Below are positions 34,901 through 43,334 of a stretch of 64,000 nt of DNA, in pieces. The stretch lies in NCBI GenBank assembly GCA_965247735.1, contig CBDFHN010000002.1, positions 3,906,001 to 3,970,000 of the forward strand. The letters are read 5' to 3'. The first letter of the stretch is position 1. Each line of letters begins with the position of its first letter. The position numbers and the translations under genes are program-made. Below the pieces are notes generated by a model, which did no database searches, was not told where the DNA came from, and saw only the letters and a list, made by a program, of their open reading frames with translations. The DNA comes from JAOXRU01 sp965247735. Lineage in GTDB: Bacteria > Bacteroidota > Bacteroidia > Flavobacteriales > Flavobacteriaceae.

Positions 34901-37350
34901 TTAACTCCAAAAGAAACAACACTAGTTGGCGCTCCATCACGATCAAAACTATAATCATCATAATAGTTTACCGTAAGGATTTCTATATTTAAATCTGGAA
35001 AATTACTATTAGTATAATAGCTATTGTTATATCCGGTACCAGTAGTTACTTTAGTTTCGTAATTGGCTTCCGGAGTACCTTGTTTATTGTCAAAAACTTG
35101 TTGTAGTTGCTCTCTGGTTTGTGCAGAAATAAACTTACCAGTATATACCACTCTTCCAAATACATCATACTTTGTAAAAAGCCAATCGTTTAAGGCATCT
35201 TTGGTTAATACAGGTCTGTCTAGATTGTCATAAACAATATATTCGCGTCCTTTTCCTGGTATTTGCTTTTCTACTAACCGGTTTTGGTTGTCGTATTGGT
35301 ATTGATAGGCTAGATTTGTTAATTCGTCAACACTAACTCCATCCGTTAAATTCACTTTTGGTGGCAGTACATAAGTTAGATTTCCATAATCATCATAGAC
35401 ATAATAGGTGTCGTGTGCTGTTGAGATACTGTTAATGTTGGCATAGGTACGTTTTAATATTACACGTCCTTGTTTGTCTTTGAACTCTTCTGTAGTATGG
35501 TTTTTGCCTACAGTCCAGTTTTCGTCTTTTGTGATGGTTTTGTAGAGTTCATTAATTCCATAATAAGAGTTACTAGCATTGGTTAAAGTGGGATTGTAAC
35601 CTATGTCTAAAGTTACATTAAATAAGAGTACTTCATTAACTACATTATATTGATAGTCAAATTTTATAGTATGTCCATCAGAATAACCATTTGGATTTAT
35701 AGTTGCTCCTATTTCCCAGCTTTCTCCAGGAGCGGCCTGTTCTAAAATCCGATTTAATGGAGAGCTATCAAAAGCTTTTTGCGAATATGGATTTGGAGTA
35801 CTTCCTAAATCGTTTCCAAAATGCGAGGTATAATAAGTGGTAATAGCAGTCTCTTGGTTGTTTGCTCTAAAACTGCCTTCTGCTCCAGCTGTTGTTGGGG
35901 CATAGGGTAACCATTCTTTATCTTGTCTCCCTAAAGCATCATATGAAATATGACTGATTAGATCCGTTTTATTTGGACTTTGTTTAATTCCTATTTGTTG
36001 TTTTGTACGTCCTAACCCATCAAAATAAGTGATGCTTTCAATAACATCGCTATCTTCTGTAATACCAGCCGCAGTTGTTATTGGTTTTTGAAAAGTTTGA
36101 GTATAAATATAATTTTCATCACTTAATGTTGGAGCTAAATACTTACATCCATTATTTGTTCCAAAAATAGCAGGACAAACATCTGTATTATCGATTACAT
36201 AACCGGCAGGCATTACGCTGTAATATAGACTATCATTAGGGTCTCCAAAACCATCTCCATCTGCATCTTTATAAAAGGTCTGTGGGGCAATATTGGTAAT
36301 ATTGGATGTGCTGTCATTATAATCACTATTATTACTTATGTAAGTCGCTGGCGCTACACTATAATACACGCTAATGCTAGGGTTTCCATAACCATCTCCG
36401 TCGGCATCCTTATAAAAGGTCTGTGGAGCAATATTGGTAATGTTGGATGTGCTGTCATTATAATCACTATTATTACTTACATAAGTTGCTGGTCTTACAC
36501 TATAATACACACTAATGCTAGAATTTCCATAACCATCACCATCGGCATCTTTATAAAAGGTTTGTGGAGCAATATTGGTAATGTTAGCTGTATTGTCATT
36601 ATAATCACTATTATTACTTACATAAGTTGACGGCCTAACACTATAATATACACTAATGCTAGGATTTCCATAACCATCTCCATCAGCATCCTTATAAAAA
36701 TTCTGAGGAGCAATGTTGGTGATTTTATTAGTAGTATCATCATAATCGCTATTATTAGTTACATAAGTTGCTGGTTTAACACTATAGTGCACACTAATAC
36801 TAGGATTTCCATAACTATCGCCATCTCCATCTTTGTAAAAATGCTGAGGAGCAATGTTGGTAATGTTGACAGTACTGTCGTCATAATCATTACTATTACT
36901 TACATAACCAGAAGGTTGACTAGTATCTGATAAACTAACATTTGCATCTCCATAGCCATCGCCATCACCATCATAAAACCAGAAGGTAGGAGTAGCAGTT
37001 TGTGTAACATTAAAACTTCCAGGATTGCCATCGTAAGTATAGTTTATATTTAAATTTCTTCCTACATTATTGGGATTATTTTGGCAAGTGATACTTATGC
37101 TATTTACATTATTTTGAGAAATTGTTAACCAACTTGGAGTATTCGTAAAAGAAAGAAACTCTATACATACTGGGCCAGAATAACTAATAGACATGGTTTT
37201 AGTTCCTCCCGAATGGTTAAAAACAAGTGAAGAAGGAGAAAAACTATTTAGCGTGCATCCTCCTCCAAATTGAGCAGAAGCATTAAATCCTATCATAAAA
37301 ATAAAAACAAGGAAAAGATACGTTGTTTTTTTTGTTGCTGTTTTCATCAT
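31981..37350 (-). CDS. exported RHS-repeat protein with TSP3-like repeats and C-terminal Hint domain
   Basis: 1789 residues. A Sec signal peptide (about 1-27, ending NASAQ) and a BACON-like beta domain come first. Residues about 130-390 hold five to six 47-residue calcium-binding-type repeats (FYKDADGDGYGNPSIS). A DUF6443-type segment (about 410-560) and a long RHS/YD-repeat shell follow, including YVYDDYGNLTYVLPP and QYKDHLGNVRLSY. The core ends near SIARWTSIDP. The tip has a glycine-rich hydrophobic region (about 1550-1640) and a Hint/intein-like domain (CFGKGTKVV, TNGHYILT, FLVTKNGIIVLDN). The usual His before the final Asn is Asp. This is the expressed copy of the island. Confidence 0.85.
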   Translation of the reverse strand: MMKTATKKTTYLFLVFIFMIGFNASAQFGGGCTLNSFSPSSLVFNHSGGTKTMSISYSGPVCIEFLSFTNTPSWLTISQNNVNSISITCQNNPNNVGRNLNINYTYDGNPGSFNVTQTATPTFWFYDGDGDGYGDANVSLSDTSQPSGYVSNSNDYDDSTVNITNIAPQHFYKDGDGDSYGNPSISVHYSVKPATYVTNNSDYDDTTNKITNIAPQNFYKDADGDGYGNPSISVYYSVRPSTYVSNNSDYNDNTANITNIAPQTFYKDADGDGYGNSSISVYYSVRPATYVSNNSDYNDSTSNITNIAPQTFYKDADGDGYGNPSISVYYSVAPATYISNNSDYNDSTSNITNIAPQTFYKDADGDGFGDPNDSLYYSVMPAGYVIDNTDVCPAIFGTNNGCKYLAPTLSDENYIYTQTFQKPITTAAGITEDSDVIESITYFDGLGRTKQQIGIKQSPNKTDLISHISYDALGRQDKEWLPYAPTTAGAEGSFRANNQETAITTYYTSHFGNDLGSTPNPYSQKAFDSSPLNRILEQAAPGESWEIGATINPNGYSDGHTIKFDYQYNVVNEVLLFNVTLDIGYNPTLTNASNSYYGINELYKTITKDENWTVGKNHTTEEFKDKQGRVILKRTYANINSISTAHDTYYVYDDYGNLTYVLPPKVNLTDGVSVDELTNLAYQYQYDNQNRLVEKQIPGKGREYIVYDNLDRPVLTKDALNDWLFTKYDVFGRVVYTGKFISAQTREQLQQVFDNKQGTPEANYETKVTTGTGYNNSYYTNSNFPDLNIEILTVNYYDDYSFDRDGAPTSVVSFGVNSTSNTKSLATGSKVKVLETTNWITSVSYYDEKARNIYSYSKNDYLETADIVELSLDFVGKILQTRTQHIKAGTAIATLDNFTYDHVGRLLSQTQCIGNEALGYTCPESGTVVADLPPLTGTIATTTNAKATKSIVLLPNFRAVASPTVSFTAKIVSNAKQELIVSNTYDKLGQLESKKVGNTETNPLQVVTYNYNIRGWLRGINDIANTNKLFNFKLDYNTGSGVHLYNGNISATSWRTANTDSGPKSYVYSYDALNRITAATGANSFSNYDVSGISYDKMGNILSLNRKGHTNVAATTFGDMDLLSYSYDSGNQLQAVDDDSLASVITGFKDGAELTTEYTYDANGNMIVDKNKGISAITYNHLNLPTQVTIANTEHNGNIQYVYDATGVKQRKIVSDGATIDYSGNYVYEKPKNGTTVTLQFFNHPEGYVNNNNGAFEYIYQYKDHLGNVRLSYQDADNNGVIDAATEIIDEKNYYPFGLAHRGYNNYYSSLGSPTAKKFGFNGIELEEGLGLDMYEMDVRSYDSSIARWTSIDPVTHHSKSTYNAFDNNPIYWTDPSGANSVQDLVNQMNRGVTYTNNGNGTFTGDGHTVGEKTDPPNKYEQYFAAVSKQYEGAESGNLINPNFGNGGAMGTYNGAVRVGYALASYRLKPLYNSTVSTNWQLGMDSRYRFKSIARNLTSPVWRRLLNLSYPVSSLIVPEGATKPPVRFFKTHGGWNMAGGASLTMGVFGLGVSGYNIYNADNKLEQSAIEGGSWAGAWFGAELGGAFASSHFPHPLYVGAWSIVGGVSGGIIGRSGMERAAKNSENVNFSELDKSMKNCKGNVCFGKGTKVVMSTNELKNIETIEEGDFVLSYNTIKNIFIKSKVLNVSKNMVSQHIILSLKNGVKVKVTNGHYILTRDNGYIMSHTIKKGDFLAREKNGKLKFIEVSEIRNSKSVLKVFNLRTSKNNFLVTKNGIIVLDNTPLEKSKQ
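36200..36965 (-). repeat. 141-bp tandem repeats encoding TSP3-like calcium-binding repeats
   Basis: About 5.5 units with an exact 141-bp period, measured between equivalent bases at 36281, 36422, 36563, 36704 and 36845. Each unit encodes 47 residues with a DADGDGYGNP calcium-binding loop and a conserved NITNIAPQ segment. High DNA identity between units makes unit-number changes by slippage or recombination likely. Confidence 0.9.
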
Positions 37351-40300
37351 TATTGACCTTTATAGTGATAATTATAATTTGTAATCAGGTTACCATTGGC
37401 ATCTTTAACTTCTTTGAGCCTATTAGCATTATCATAGTTGTAATAAACGGTATTTCCTCTAGCATCTGTAGTGCTGGTAAGTCCAATTAGGGGATCGTAA
37501 GTATAAGCAGTCATCACTGCTATGTTCAAGGCACTATTGCTTCTAATAGCTTCGAGTGCAGCTCGTAAGGTCCCTTCCTGACCTGTTGTGTCTTGAGTTC
37601 TATCATCGTCATTGTTAGAAGCTATAATAGCGGCATCAATTAAACTTTGAATGTTAATTGCCTGAGTGTCTGTGAAATTTTCAATCATTGCAATAGGATG
37701 ACTATCATTATAGCCCCAGATGTAATACACATGTATACCATCTTTTTTGGAAACTTCCTTTATATTTCCATCGGCGTAATAACTGTGGAATATAATTTTA
37801 TCTTTTAAAATTTCATCTTTTTTTGCTGTTTGAATACCTCTAGGCAATGTTAGTCCATCTGAGGTTTGATAGAAATTGGTACGTTGGGTAGATTGTAATA
37901 TAGTATTCCTAAACATTTCTATTTGTAAAGGAGTTCCTATTCTTTTTTGATTTTTTAAACTATCAATAGCTGCCATTTCATGTGCTGTAATATTATCATG
38001 ATTCAAATCATTAATAGAGATAACATCATCTGGAAAGTATGTTTTTGTGGAAAAAACCTCTCCTTTGCTATTTGTAGTTTCTGTTCTTGTTAATTGTAGA
38101 TGTTCTGGGTTGTCATAAAAATATTTTTCAGTAGATGTTATTGCTTTTTCACCTGCTGTATCGTACTTAATAGTTGTTTTTTCTGTAAGTTTTACCCAAG
38201 CGCTTTTTACACCATAATATTCCCAGTCAAATTCTGCTCTTGAGATGCAAGCACTAGGTGTACCACCGCAGTGCCATTCACTTTTAGTTTTTTTAATCTT
38301 AAGACCTGTTGCTATATCATAAGTTCCTATTCGATCAGATGAAGTTATCGCAAATTGGTTATCAAAATCATAGGTGTTTAATTCCGTATATAATAATTTA
38401 TTATCTTTATTGTAAAGTTTTTTGCTGAGTAATAGCCCTTTTTCCCAGTTGTTATGAGATACAACTGGTGTCACTGCCATATTTACAATCGGCGAATTAC
38501 TTATGTTGTGTTCTCCATTATTAGAATATTCATATGTCGTTTTTCCAAATTCAGAACTATTTTTAAAAACTGTTACTGTAGAATACCCCACCGCTTGTCC
38601 AATAGATTCTATTGGATATACACTACTATAACTTCTTACCAAATATTCGCAAGCTGTTTGGCTACTACTTTGTATCCCATTTTTTTGTAAATAACTATAT
38701 ACTGGTGAACCTTGAACAGCTCCGCTGGATTTGTTTGAATTTAATTGATTGTAGTTGTATAATGTAGTTTCTGTCTTGTTTCCGTCATAATTATCAATTT
38801 TTAAGATACGAAGCCCTCCAGCTTTAATGTTTTGCAGTGGACTTTTTTGATTTATTTTATATGAAATACTCGCTTTGCATAGACAGTTTCCCGAAGCTTC
38901 ATACTTTAAGGTATAAGCCCCGGACTCCAAAGAAGTTAAATCATAGTTTCCACTACCAGTTTCTGAAAAAACAGTTACATTGTTTTGATCTATAATAGAA
39001 ATAAGACAAGAGTCCCCTTCCCCTGGAATTCCAGGAGGATCATTTGGGTTAGCAGGTTGGCATTCATTATAAGTAGTTATATTTACTCCTACAGCATTTT
39101 CCTCTAATGTAAATGGATGGTTTTCTTCATAATGAGAAGGTAAAGCACTTGGGAATGAAATGGTCTTAGAAATAAGAGAATCTTTTGTTCCATAAAAAGT
39201 GTTAGACTCATAAGTGAATTTCGAATATCCTCCTGTAGGGTATGTGATTTTTTCTAAAATATTAGCTTTCACTTTTTGAGAATCAATACTTCTGTCTGCC
39301 CCAGAGAAAACTAAATTGCCAAATACAGTGGTAGGCAACATAGTGGTATTTTGTTTACCATTATAATACCCCCAGTAGTCTTGTGATTTGGAAAACCTTG
39401 CTGGAAGATTTTCTGTTTCATTATAGTTAAAATTATAAACTTTATCAGATCCATTTTCTTTAAGAGAGGTTAGCTTTAGTCTATAGTTGTCTTCTTCATC
39501 TTGAGAAACCTCACTTACCCCAAAGTACTCGTAGTTAAATTCATAGTAACTAACAATAGTATTAGTGTTTTTTACTTCTATCATCCGTAAAGCAGGATTA
39601 CCTGGAGAGTCTAATCTAGAGTTAGAGCCAGCAATAGGATATTTAATGTCGTTAGAGTATGAGAAGTTTATTTCTCCATTTGTATACGTTATCTTATCCA
39701 ATACAGGTTCTTCTTGAGTGATGTATAATTCGTTAGTTTTTTTAGTCATATTCGGACAGCCAGTAGAACCAGCTATACTATACTTGTGATAATCTGTTTC
39801 TTCTTTTGCTAATGTATAGGAGTAAGTAAAATTGCTGTAATGGAAAATAATTTCCTCTCCTAAATAAGTTTCTATTTTACTTAGCGTCCAATTAACTGTT
39901 TCTACAGGTATAGCTAAAGAATGTCCATGTTTTCTTTCTGTTTTTGAACTTCCTCTATTCATGAAATAGAATTTATTACCTTTTTCATCAGTGATTGTAA
40001 ATTCAAGAATATTAGTATTGTTTTGAGAATGGTTTATAGTAATCGCCTCATGGGGTATTAAATGAATATTACCTGTAGGGTTAATAATAAACTTCCCGCT
40101 ACGGTTCAAAAAATTGTATTGATATATGTCTGGTTCTGTATCTGATTTAGACATTGGTGATCCATCAATATCTAATTCCCCTAAGCTTGAAGATGCTGAA
40201 TGCGCATAAAAATAGTCATTTTGGTTTGTGTAATAATTGAAGTTTGTATTAGAAACCTCGTTTCCCAATGGTTTAGGAAATGTACCCAATCCGTCTTTTA

Positions 40301-40613
40301 TTCCAGCAATATTATATGATATGCTGCCTCCAGTATGTAAACTCCAACCAAGTCCAGTTCTTCCAGTTTTTGAATCTACTTTGATTCCTGAAGCATGATA
40401 TTTTAGTGTTATAGGAATGTCAACACCCGCCTTAGTCTTTATATTATATATAGGGATACTAATATTCGGAACTCCAGTATGGTAGTTTATAGGGACATCA
40501 CCATACTTCTGGATAGCCGAAACATCTGGTGATGAAGGAGCGATAACTGGCAAATCTTGTCCGAAACATATTATTGTTTTTAGGACAAATACTAAAACTA
40601 GTAAATATTTCAT
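37350..40613 (-). CDS. exported RHS/YD-repeat protein upstream of the toxin-bearing RHS gene
   Basis: 1087 residues with a signal peptide (about 1-18, ending CFGQ). The N-terminal domain begins PVIAPSSPDVSAIQKYGDVP, NYHTGVPNISIPIY and SGIKVDSKTGRTGLGWSLHT, typical of Bacteroidetes RHS-locus partner proteins. The C-terminal part has YD repeats (YTYDPLIGLTSTTDARGNTV, NYDNANRLKEVKDANGN) and stops without a tip. Its stop overlaps the start of the next RHS gene by one base (TAATG), so the two are coupled and probably act together. There is no toxin motif. Confidence 0.8.
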   Translation of the reverse strand: MKYLLVLVFVLKTIICFGQDLPVIAPSSPDVSAIQKYGDVPINYHTGVPNISIPIYNIKTKAGVDIPITLKYHASGIKVDSKTGRTGLGWSLHTGGSISYNIAGIKDGLGTFPKPLGNEVSNTNFNYYTNQNDYFYAHSASSSLGELDIDGSPMSKSDTEPDIYQYNFLNRSGKFIINPTGNIHLIPHEAITINHSQNNTNILEFTITDEKGNKFYFMNRGSSKTERKHGHSLAIPVETVNWTLSKIETYLGEEIIFHYSNFTYSYTLAKEETDYHKYSIAGSTGCPNMTKKTNELYITQEEPVLDKITYTNGEINFSYSNDIKYPIAGSNSRLDSPGNPALRMIEVKNTNTIVSYYEFNYEYFGVSEVSQDEEDNYRLKLTSLKENGSDKVYNFNYNETENLPARFSKSQDYWGYYNGKQNTTMLPTTVFGNLVFSGADRSIDSQKVKANILEKITYPTGGYSKFTYESNTFYGTKDSLISKTISFPSALPSHYEENHPFTLEENAVGVNITTYNECQPANPNDPPGIPGEGDSCLISIIDQNNVTVFSETGSGNYDLTSLESGAYTLKYEASGNCLCKASISYKINQKSPLQNIKAGGLRILKIDNYDGNKTETTLYNYNQLNSNKSSGAVQGSPVYSYLQKNGIQSSSQTACEYLVRSYSSVYPIESIGQAVGYSTVTVFKNSSEFGKTTYEYSNNGEHNISNSPIVNMAVTPVVSHNNWEKGLLLSKKLYNKDNKLLYTELNTYDFDNQFAITSSDRIGTYDIATGLKIKKTKSEWHCGGTPSACISRAEFDWEYYGVKSAWVKLTEKTTIKYDTAGEKAITSTEKYFYDNPEHLQLTRTETTNSKGEVFSTKTYFPDDVISINDLNHDNITAHEMAAIDSLKNQKRIGTPLQIEMFRNTILQSTQRTNFYQTSDGLTLPRGIQTAKKDEILKDKIIFHSYYADGNIKEVSKKDGIHVYYIWGYNDSHPIAMIENFTDTQAINIQSLIDAAIIASNNDDDRTQDTTGQEGTLRAALEAIRSNSALNIAVMTAYTYDPLIGLTSTTDARGNTVYYNYDNANRLKEVKDANGNLITNYNYHYKGQ

Positions 40614-42046
40614 TTTTGTTTATTTATTTTTATATTCAATACTTCTTTTTTGATTGCATCAATTTCCTGTTGCTGCTTATTATTTTGTTTCAGCAATGCA
40701 ATCGAATACAATGTCAATTCCTCAATCTTTTCCAACAATTTCATCTCCATAGCACCCAATGCTACACCTTCAGTTTCCATAACTTTAGCAGATGGTATAT
40801 TTGGTAGATGTCCATTTTTGTTAATATAGGCTTGTACTTCTTCTAAAGTTAAGAGCTTATATTCTTTTTTAAAGACATAATCCGGCGCTGGTACTGACAA
40901 GTCTATTTTTACTTCCTCTGCATGAATTTTTCCTTTTACCGTCAATTCATAATCTGGATTTGCTGTTCCTATTCCAACTTTTCCTCCTGCATAAGAAACT
41001 ATTGTTCCTGTTTTTGACCAATGCCCTCCTGTGGCTGGTGTTCCTCCAGAACTTAATGTTGTTAGAGTTAAAGGAGAACTTTGCGCAGAAACATTTCCAG
41101 CGGCATCTTTTGCTTTTATAGTATAAGTATATGCTGTAGCAGCGGCTAGCCCAGTAATTGCATAGCTTGTTCCATTTGAAACTGTAGCTTGCAAACTATT
41201 GTTTTTATATACCTCATAAGCCGTTACTCCAATATTATCTGTTGAAGCACTCCAAGAAAGTGTTGCTGTAGTAGTGGTGATATTGCTTGAAGTTAAACCT
41301 GAAGGTATTGAAGGACTTGTAGTGTCTATTGGCGTAGAGTTTGGATTTATTAATTCAGCAATTGTTGGCTCTTGTCCGTTTACTTCTTCTATTCTTGGGT
41401 CCCAAAAGTATTGACGATCAGAGGAAGTTTCGGTTTGATATAATTCGCCTAATATTTTAAGTTGTGTAGCTTGTACGCTTAACTTATGTCCATTTCTAGA
41501 TATTACTTTGTTTCCAGTTTCTTTACTATACACGCCACCCAGTGAGGTGGAGTCACTATAGCCACTGTGATGTAGATATCCAACTATAAGAAACCACTTG
41601 TTTAGTTCTGGAACATCTGCTGCAAAAACATAATTGTTTCCTAATGAGTTACCATTGAAACTTAAAGTAGCAGCGGCTCCTGAGTTATCATATGCACGAC
41701 CAGCAAAAAAAGTTCTTCCATCAAAGGAATTTATTTTTTTTACCCAAACCGTAAAGCGATAGGTTTTTGTATGATCAATATTACTTACAAAATTAGAGTA
41801 GAACCCTCCGTCAATAGCTCCGGTAGTATTTGCTATCATTGTCCAAAGAGGAACTGAAACATTATGGGGATTAAGACCCATTTCCATGGCATTCTCCTGA
41901 GGAGTTGATATGATAGTGTATCCAGTTGGAGGCATAACTCCTGATGTCCAATTAGAGTTGTCTAAAAGGTTTGTTTGTGCAAAAGAAATAGTTGAGTGTA
42001 TTAAAATTAAAGCAAGAACTAATAGTTTAATAATAGGATGTTTCAT
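40610..42046 (-). CDS. exported fibronectin type III/tail-fibre-like protein of the RHS operon
   Basis: 478 residues with a signal peptide (about 1-23, ending SFAQ). The N-terminal half is a carbohydrate-binding-like beta domain (TYRFTVWVKKINS, ITTTTATLSW follows later). A fibronectin type III domain lies at about residues 250-335. Next comes VGIGTANPDYELTVKGKIHA, a hallmark of tail-fibre/adhesin stalks. A C-terminal coiled coil (KLLEKIEELTLYSIALLKQN) ends it. It starts the RHS operon and overlaps the next gene by four bases (ATGA). It probably serves as a surface stalk or receptor-binding partner. Confidence 0.75.
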   Translation of the reverse strand: MKHPIIKLLVLALILIHSTISFAQTNLLDNSNWTSGVMPPTGYTIISTPQENAMEMGLNPHNVSVPLWTMIANTTGAIDGGFYSNFVSNIDHTKTYRFTVWVKKINSFDGRTFFAGRAYDNSGAAATLSFNGNSLGNNYVFAADVPELNKWFLIVGYLHHSGYSDSTSLGGVYSKETGNKVISRNGHKLSVQATQLKILGELYQTETSSDRQYFWDPRIEEVNGQEPTIAELINPNSTPIDTTSPSIPSGLTSSNITTTTATLSWSASTDNIGVTAYEVYKNNSLQATVSNGTSYAITGLAAATAYTYTIKAKDAAGNVSAQSSPLTLTTLSSGGTPATGGHWSKTGTIVSYAGGKVGIGTANPDYELTVKGKIHAEEVKIDLSVPAPDYVFKKEYKLLTLEEVQAYINKNGHLPNIPSAKVMETEGVALGAMEMKLLEKIEELTLYSIALLKQNNKQQQEIDAIKKEVLNIKINKQK

Positions 42047-42450
42047 GTTAAATTAATTTAAGATATAATCAAAATATTAGAATGTTATTTCGTTATAATG
42101 AGAAAATATGAATAAAAATAATTTTTTATTTTTCAGAAAAAAGTTTATTTCATTATTTTCGATGAAATACACTGCAGAGTTATTTTAGAAAATAATAATT
42201 CAATATTTAATATTTATTATTTGCTATACTACTTAAATCTACCTTAATTTGTAGTTATACCAAATGTGTTTTAGAATGAGTAGTTAAGGTTGTCAGTTTT
42301 TATTTTTTTTTTAAAAAGTATTAAAATCTAAGTATAGTAATAGCTATGGTTCTATTTTGTATGAATATAAAGGTGAGAAAAAAGTAGAGATTAGCAATCG
42401 TTTTGATATTTAATTGGTAGTAGTGCTTAGTCTAACTTAAAAAGTGTTTT
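42047..42450. other. 404-bp divergent intergenic region between RHS and secretion operons
   Basis: Very AT-rich, with no ORF of note. It must contain promoters for both divergent operons. TATTTTG-like segments at about 42353 (+ strand) and near 42080 (- strand, ATATTTTG) are weak -7 candidates. No palindrome or repeat of the island families was seen here, so the scars stop at the RHS operon. Confidence 0.5.
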
Positions 42451-42852
42451 ATGAGGCAAAAAAAAATACCTTCGTTTAACTTACAGGAAACCCTTATTGT
42501 ATTGGCAATTATTGGAATTCTATTGCTAATTGCATTACCTAGTTTAATGCCGCTAATTGCTAAGGCAAAAAGTGTTGAAGCACAAACACAGTTAAAAGCA
42601 ATGTATAATGCACAATCTACTTATAGATATATGCATTCTAAGTTTACTATGGAGGTTAGTGAGTTGGATTTTGAAGCTCCAAAAACAGTAAAAAACAACG
42701 GTACAGCTAATTATGAATATCAAATAATTGCTGCCGATAATGCTGGATTTAAAGCAAGAGCACAAGCAATTACCGATTTTGATGGTGATGGAGTATTTAA
42801 TGTGTGGGAAATTGACGAGTCTGGTAATCCAAAGCAAATTGTAAAAGATTGA
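42451..42852 (+). CDS. major pseudopilin, GspG/PilE-like
   Basis: 133 residues. A type IV prepilin leader MRQKKIPS precedes FNLQETLIVLAIIGILLLIA, so cleavage would fall between Ser and Phe with Glu at +5. The -1 residue is Ser, not the usual Gly. After the hydrophobic helix comes an alpha-helical spine and a short C-terminal domain with DFDGDGVFNVWEID, a calcium-loop motif as in GspG. It is the first gene of the operon and overlaps the peptidase start by four bases. Confidence 0.85.
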   Translation: MRQKKIPSFNLQETLIVLAIIGILLLIALPSLMPLIAKAKSVEAQTQLKAMYNAQSTYRYMHSKFTMEVSELDFEAPKTVKNNGTANYEYQIIAADNAGFKARAQAITDFDGDGVFNVWEIDESGNPKQIVKD

Positions 42853-43334
42853 TTATCGCTATAAAAATAGCGTTGATTGTTTTTCTTGCAGTTATTTTAA
42901 TTCAAGATTGTAAAGAAAGAGCTGTACATGTGTTACTATTTCCCATTTCAGCGGCTTTATTTATGACTTTGCATTATCATATAGGCAATAAAATGTTGTT
43001 TTTAACCTATATTGGGATTAATATGCTTTTGGTATCACTAATTTTACTTGTCTTATTTCTATATAGCAAATTGTGGCTAAAAATAGATTTTATAAATGGT
43101 AGCTTTGGATTAGGGGATTTATTTTTCTTTCTTATAATTGCGACAGCCTATCCTACAATATCTTTTATAGTGTTGTTTGTAGGGGCTATCTTTTTTTCAT
43201 TAATGGCACATTATATTTATAGAAAGAAACAAAAAGCTAAAACTGTTCCATTGGCAGGTTATATGGCATTGTTTTTTGGAATGGTAATCATGATTAGTTT
43301 TGTGAAAGGAGACGCGTTATTGTATTTATGGTAG
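42849..43334 (+). CDS. prepilin peptidase (A24 family), short form
   Basis: 161 residues from a TTG start that overlaps the previous stop (TTGA). About five to six hydrophobic helices. The two aspartates expected for an A24 protease are in LIQDCKERAVHV and GSFGLGDLFFF. The N-terminal cytoplasmic methyltransferase domain of classical PilD is absent. It would cleave the pseudopilins of this operon, several of which have Ser at -1. Confidence 0.8.
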   Translation: MIIAIKIALIVFLAVILIQDCKERAVHVLLFPISAALFMTLHYHIGNKMLFLTYIGINMLLVSLILLVLFLYSKLWLKIDFINGSFGLGDLFFFLIIATAYPTISFIVLFVGAIFFSLMAHYIYRKKQKAKTVPLAGYMALFFGMVIMISFVKGDALLYLW

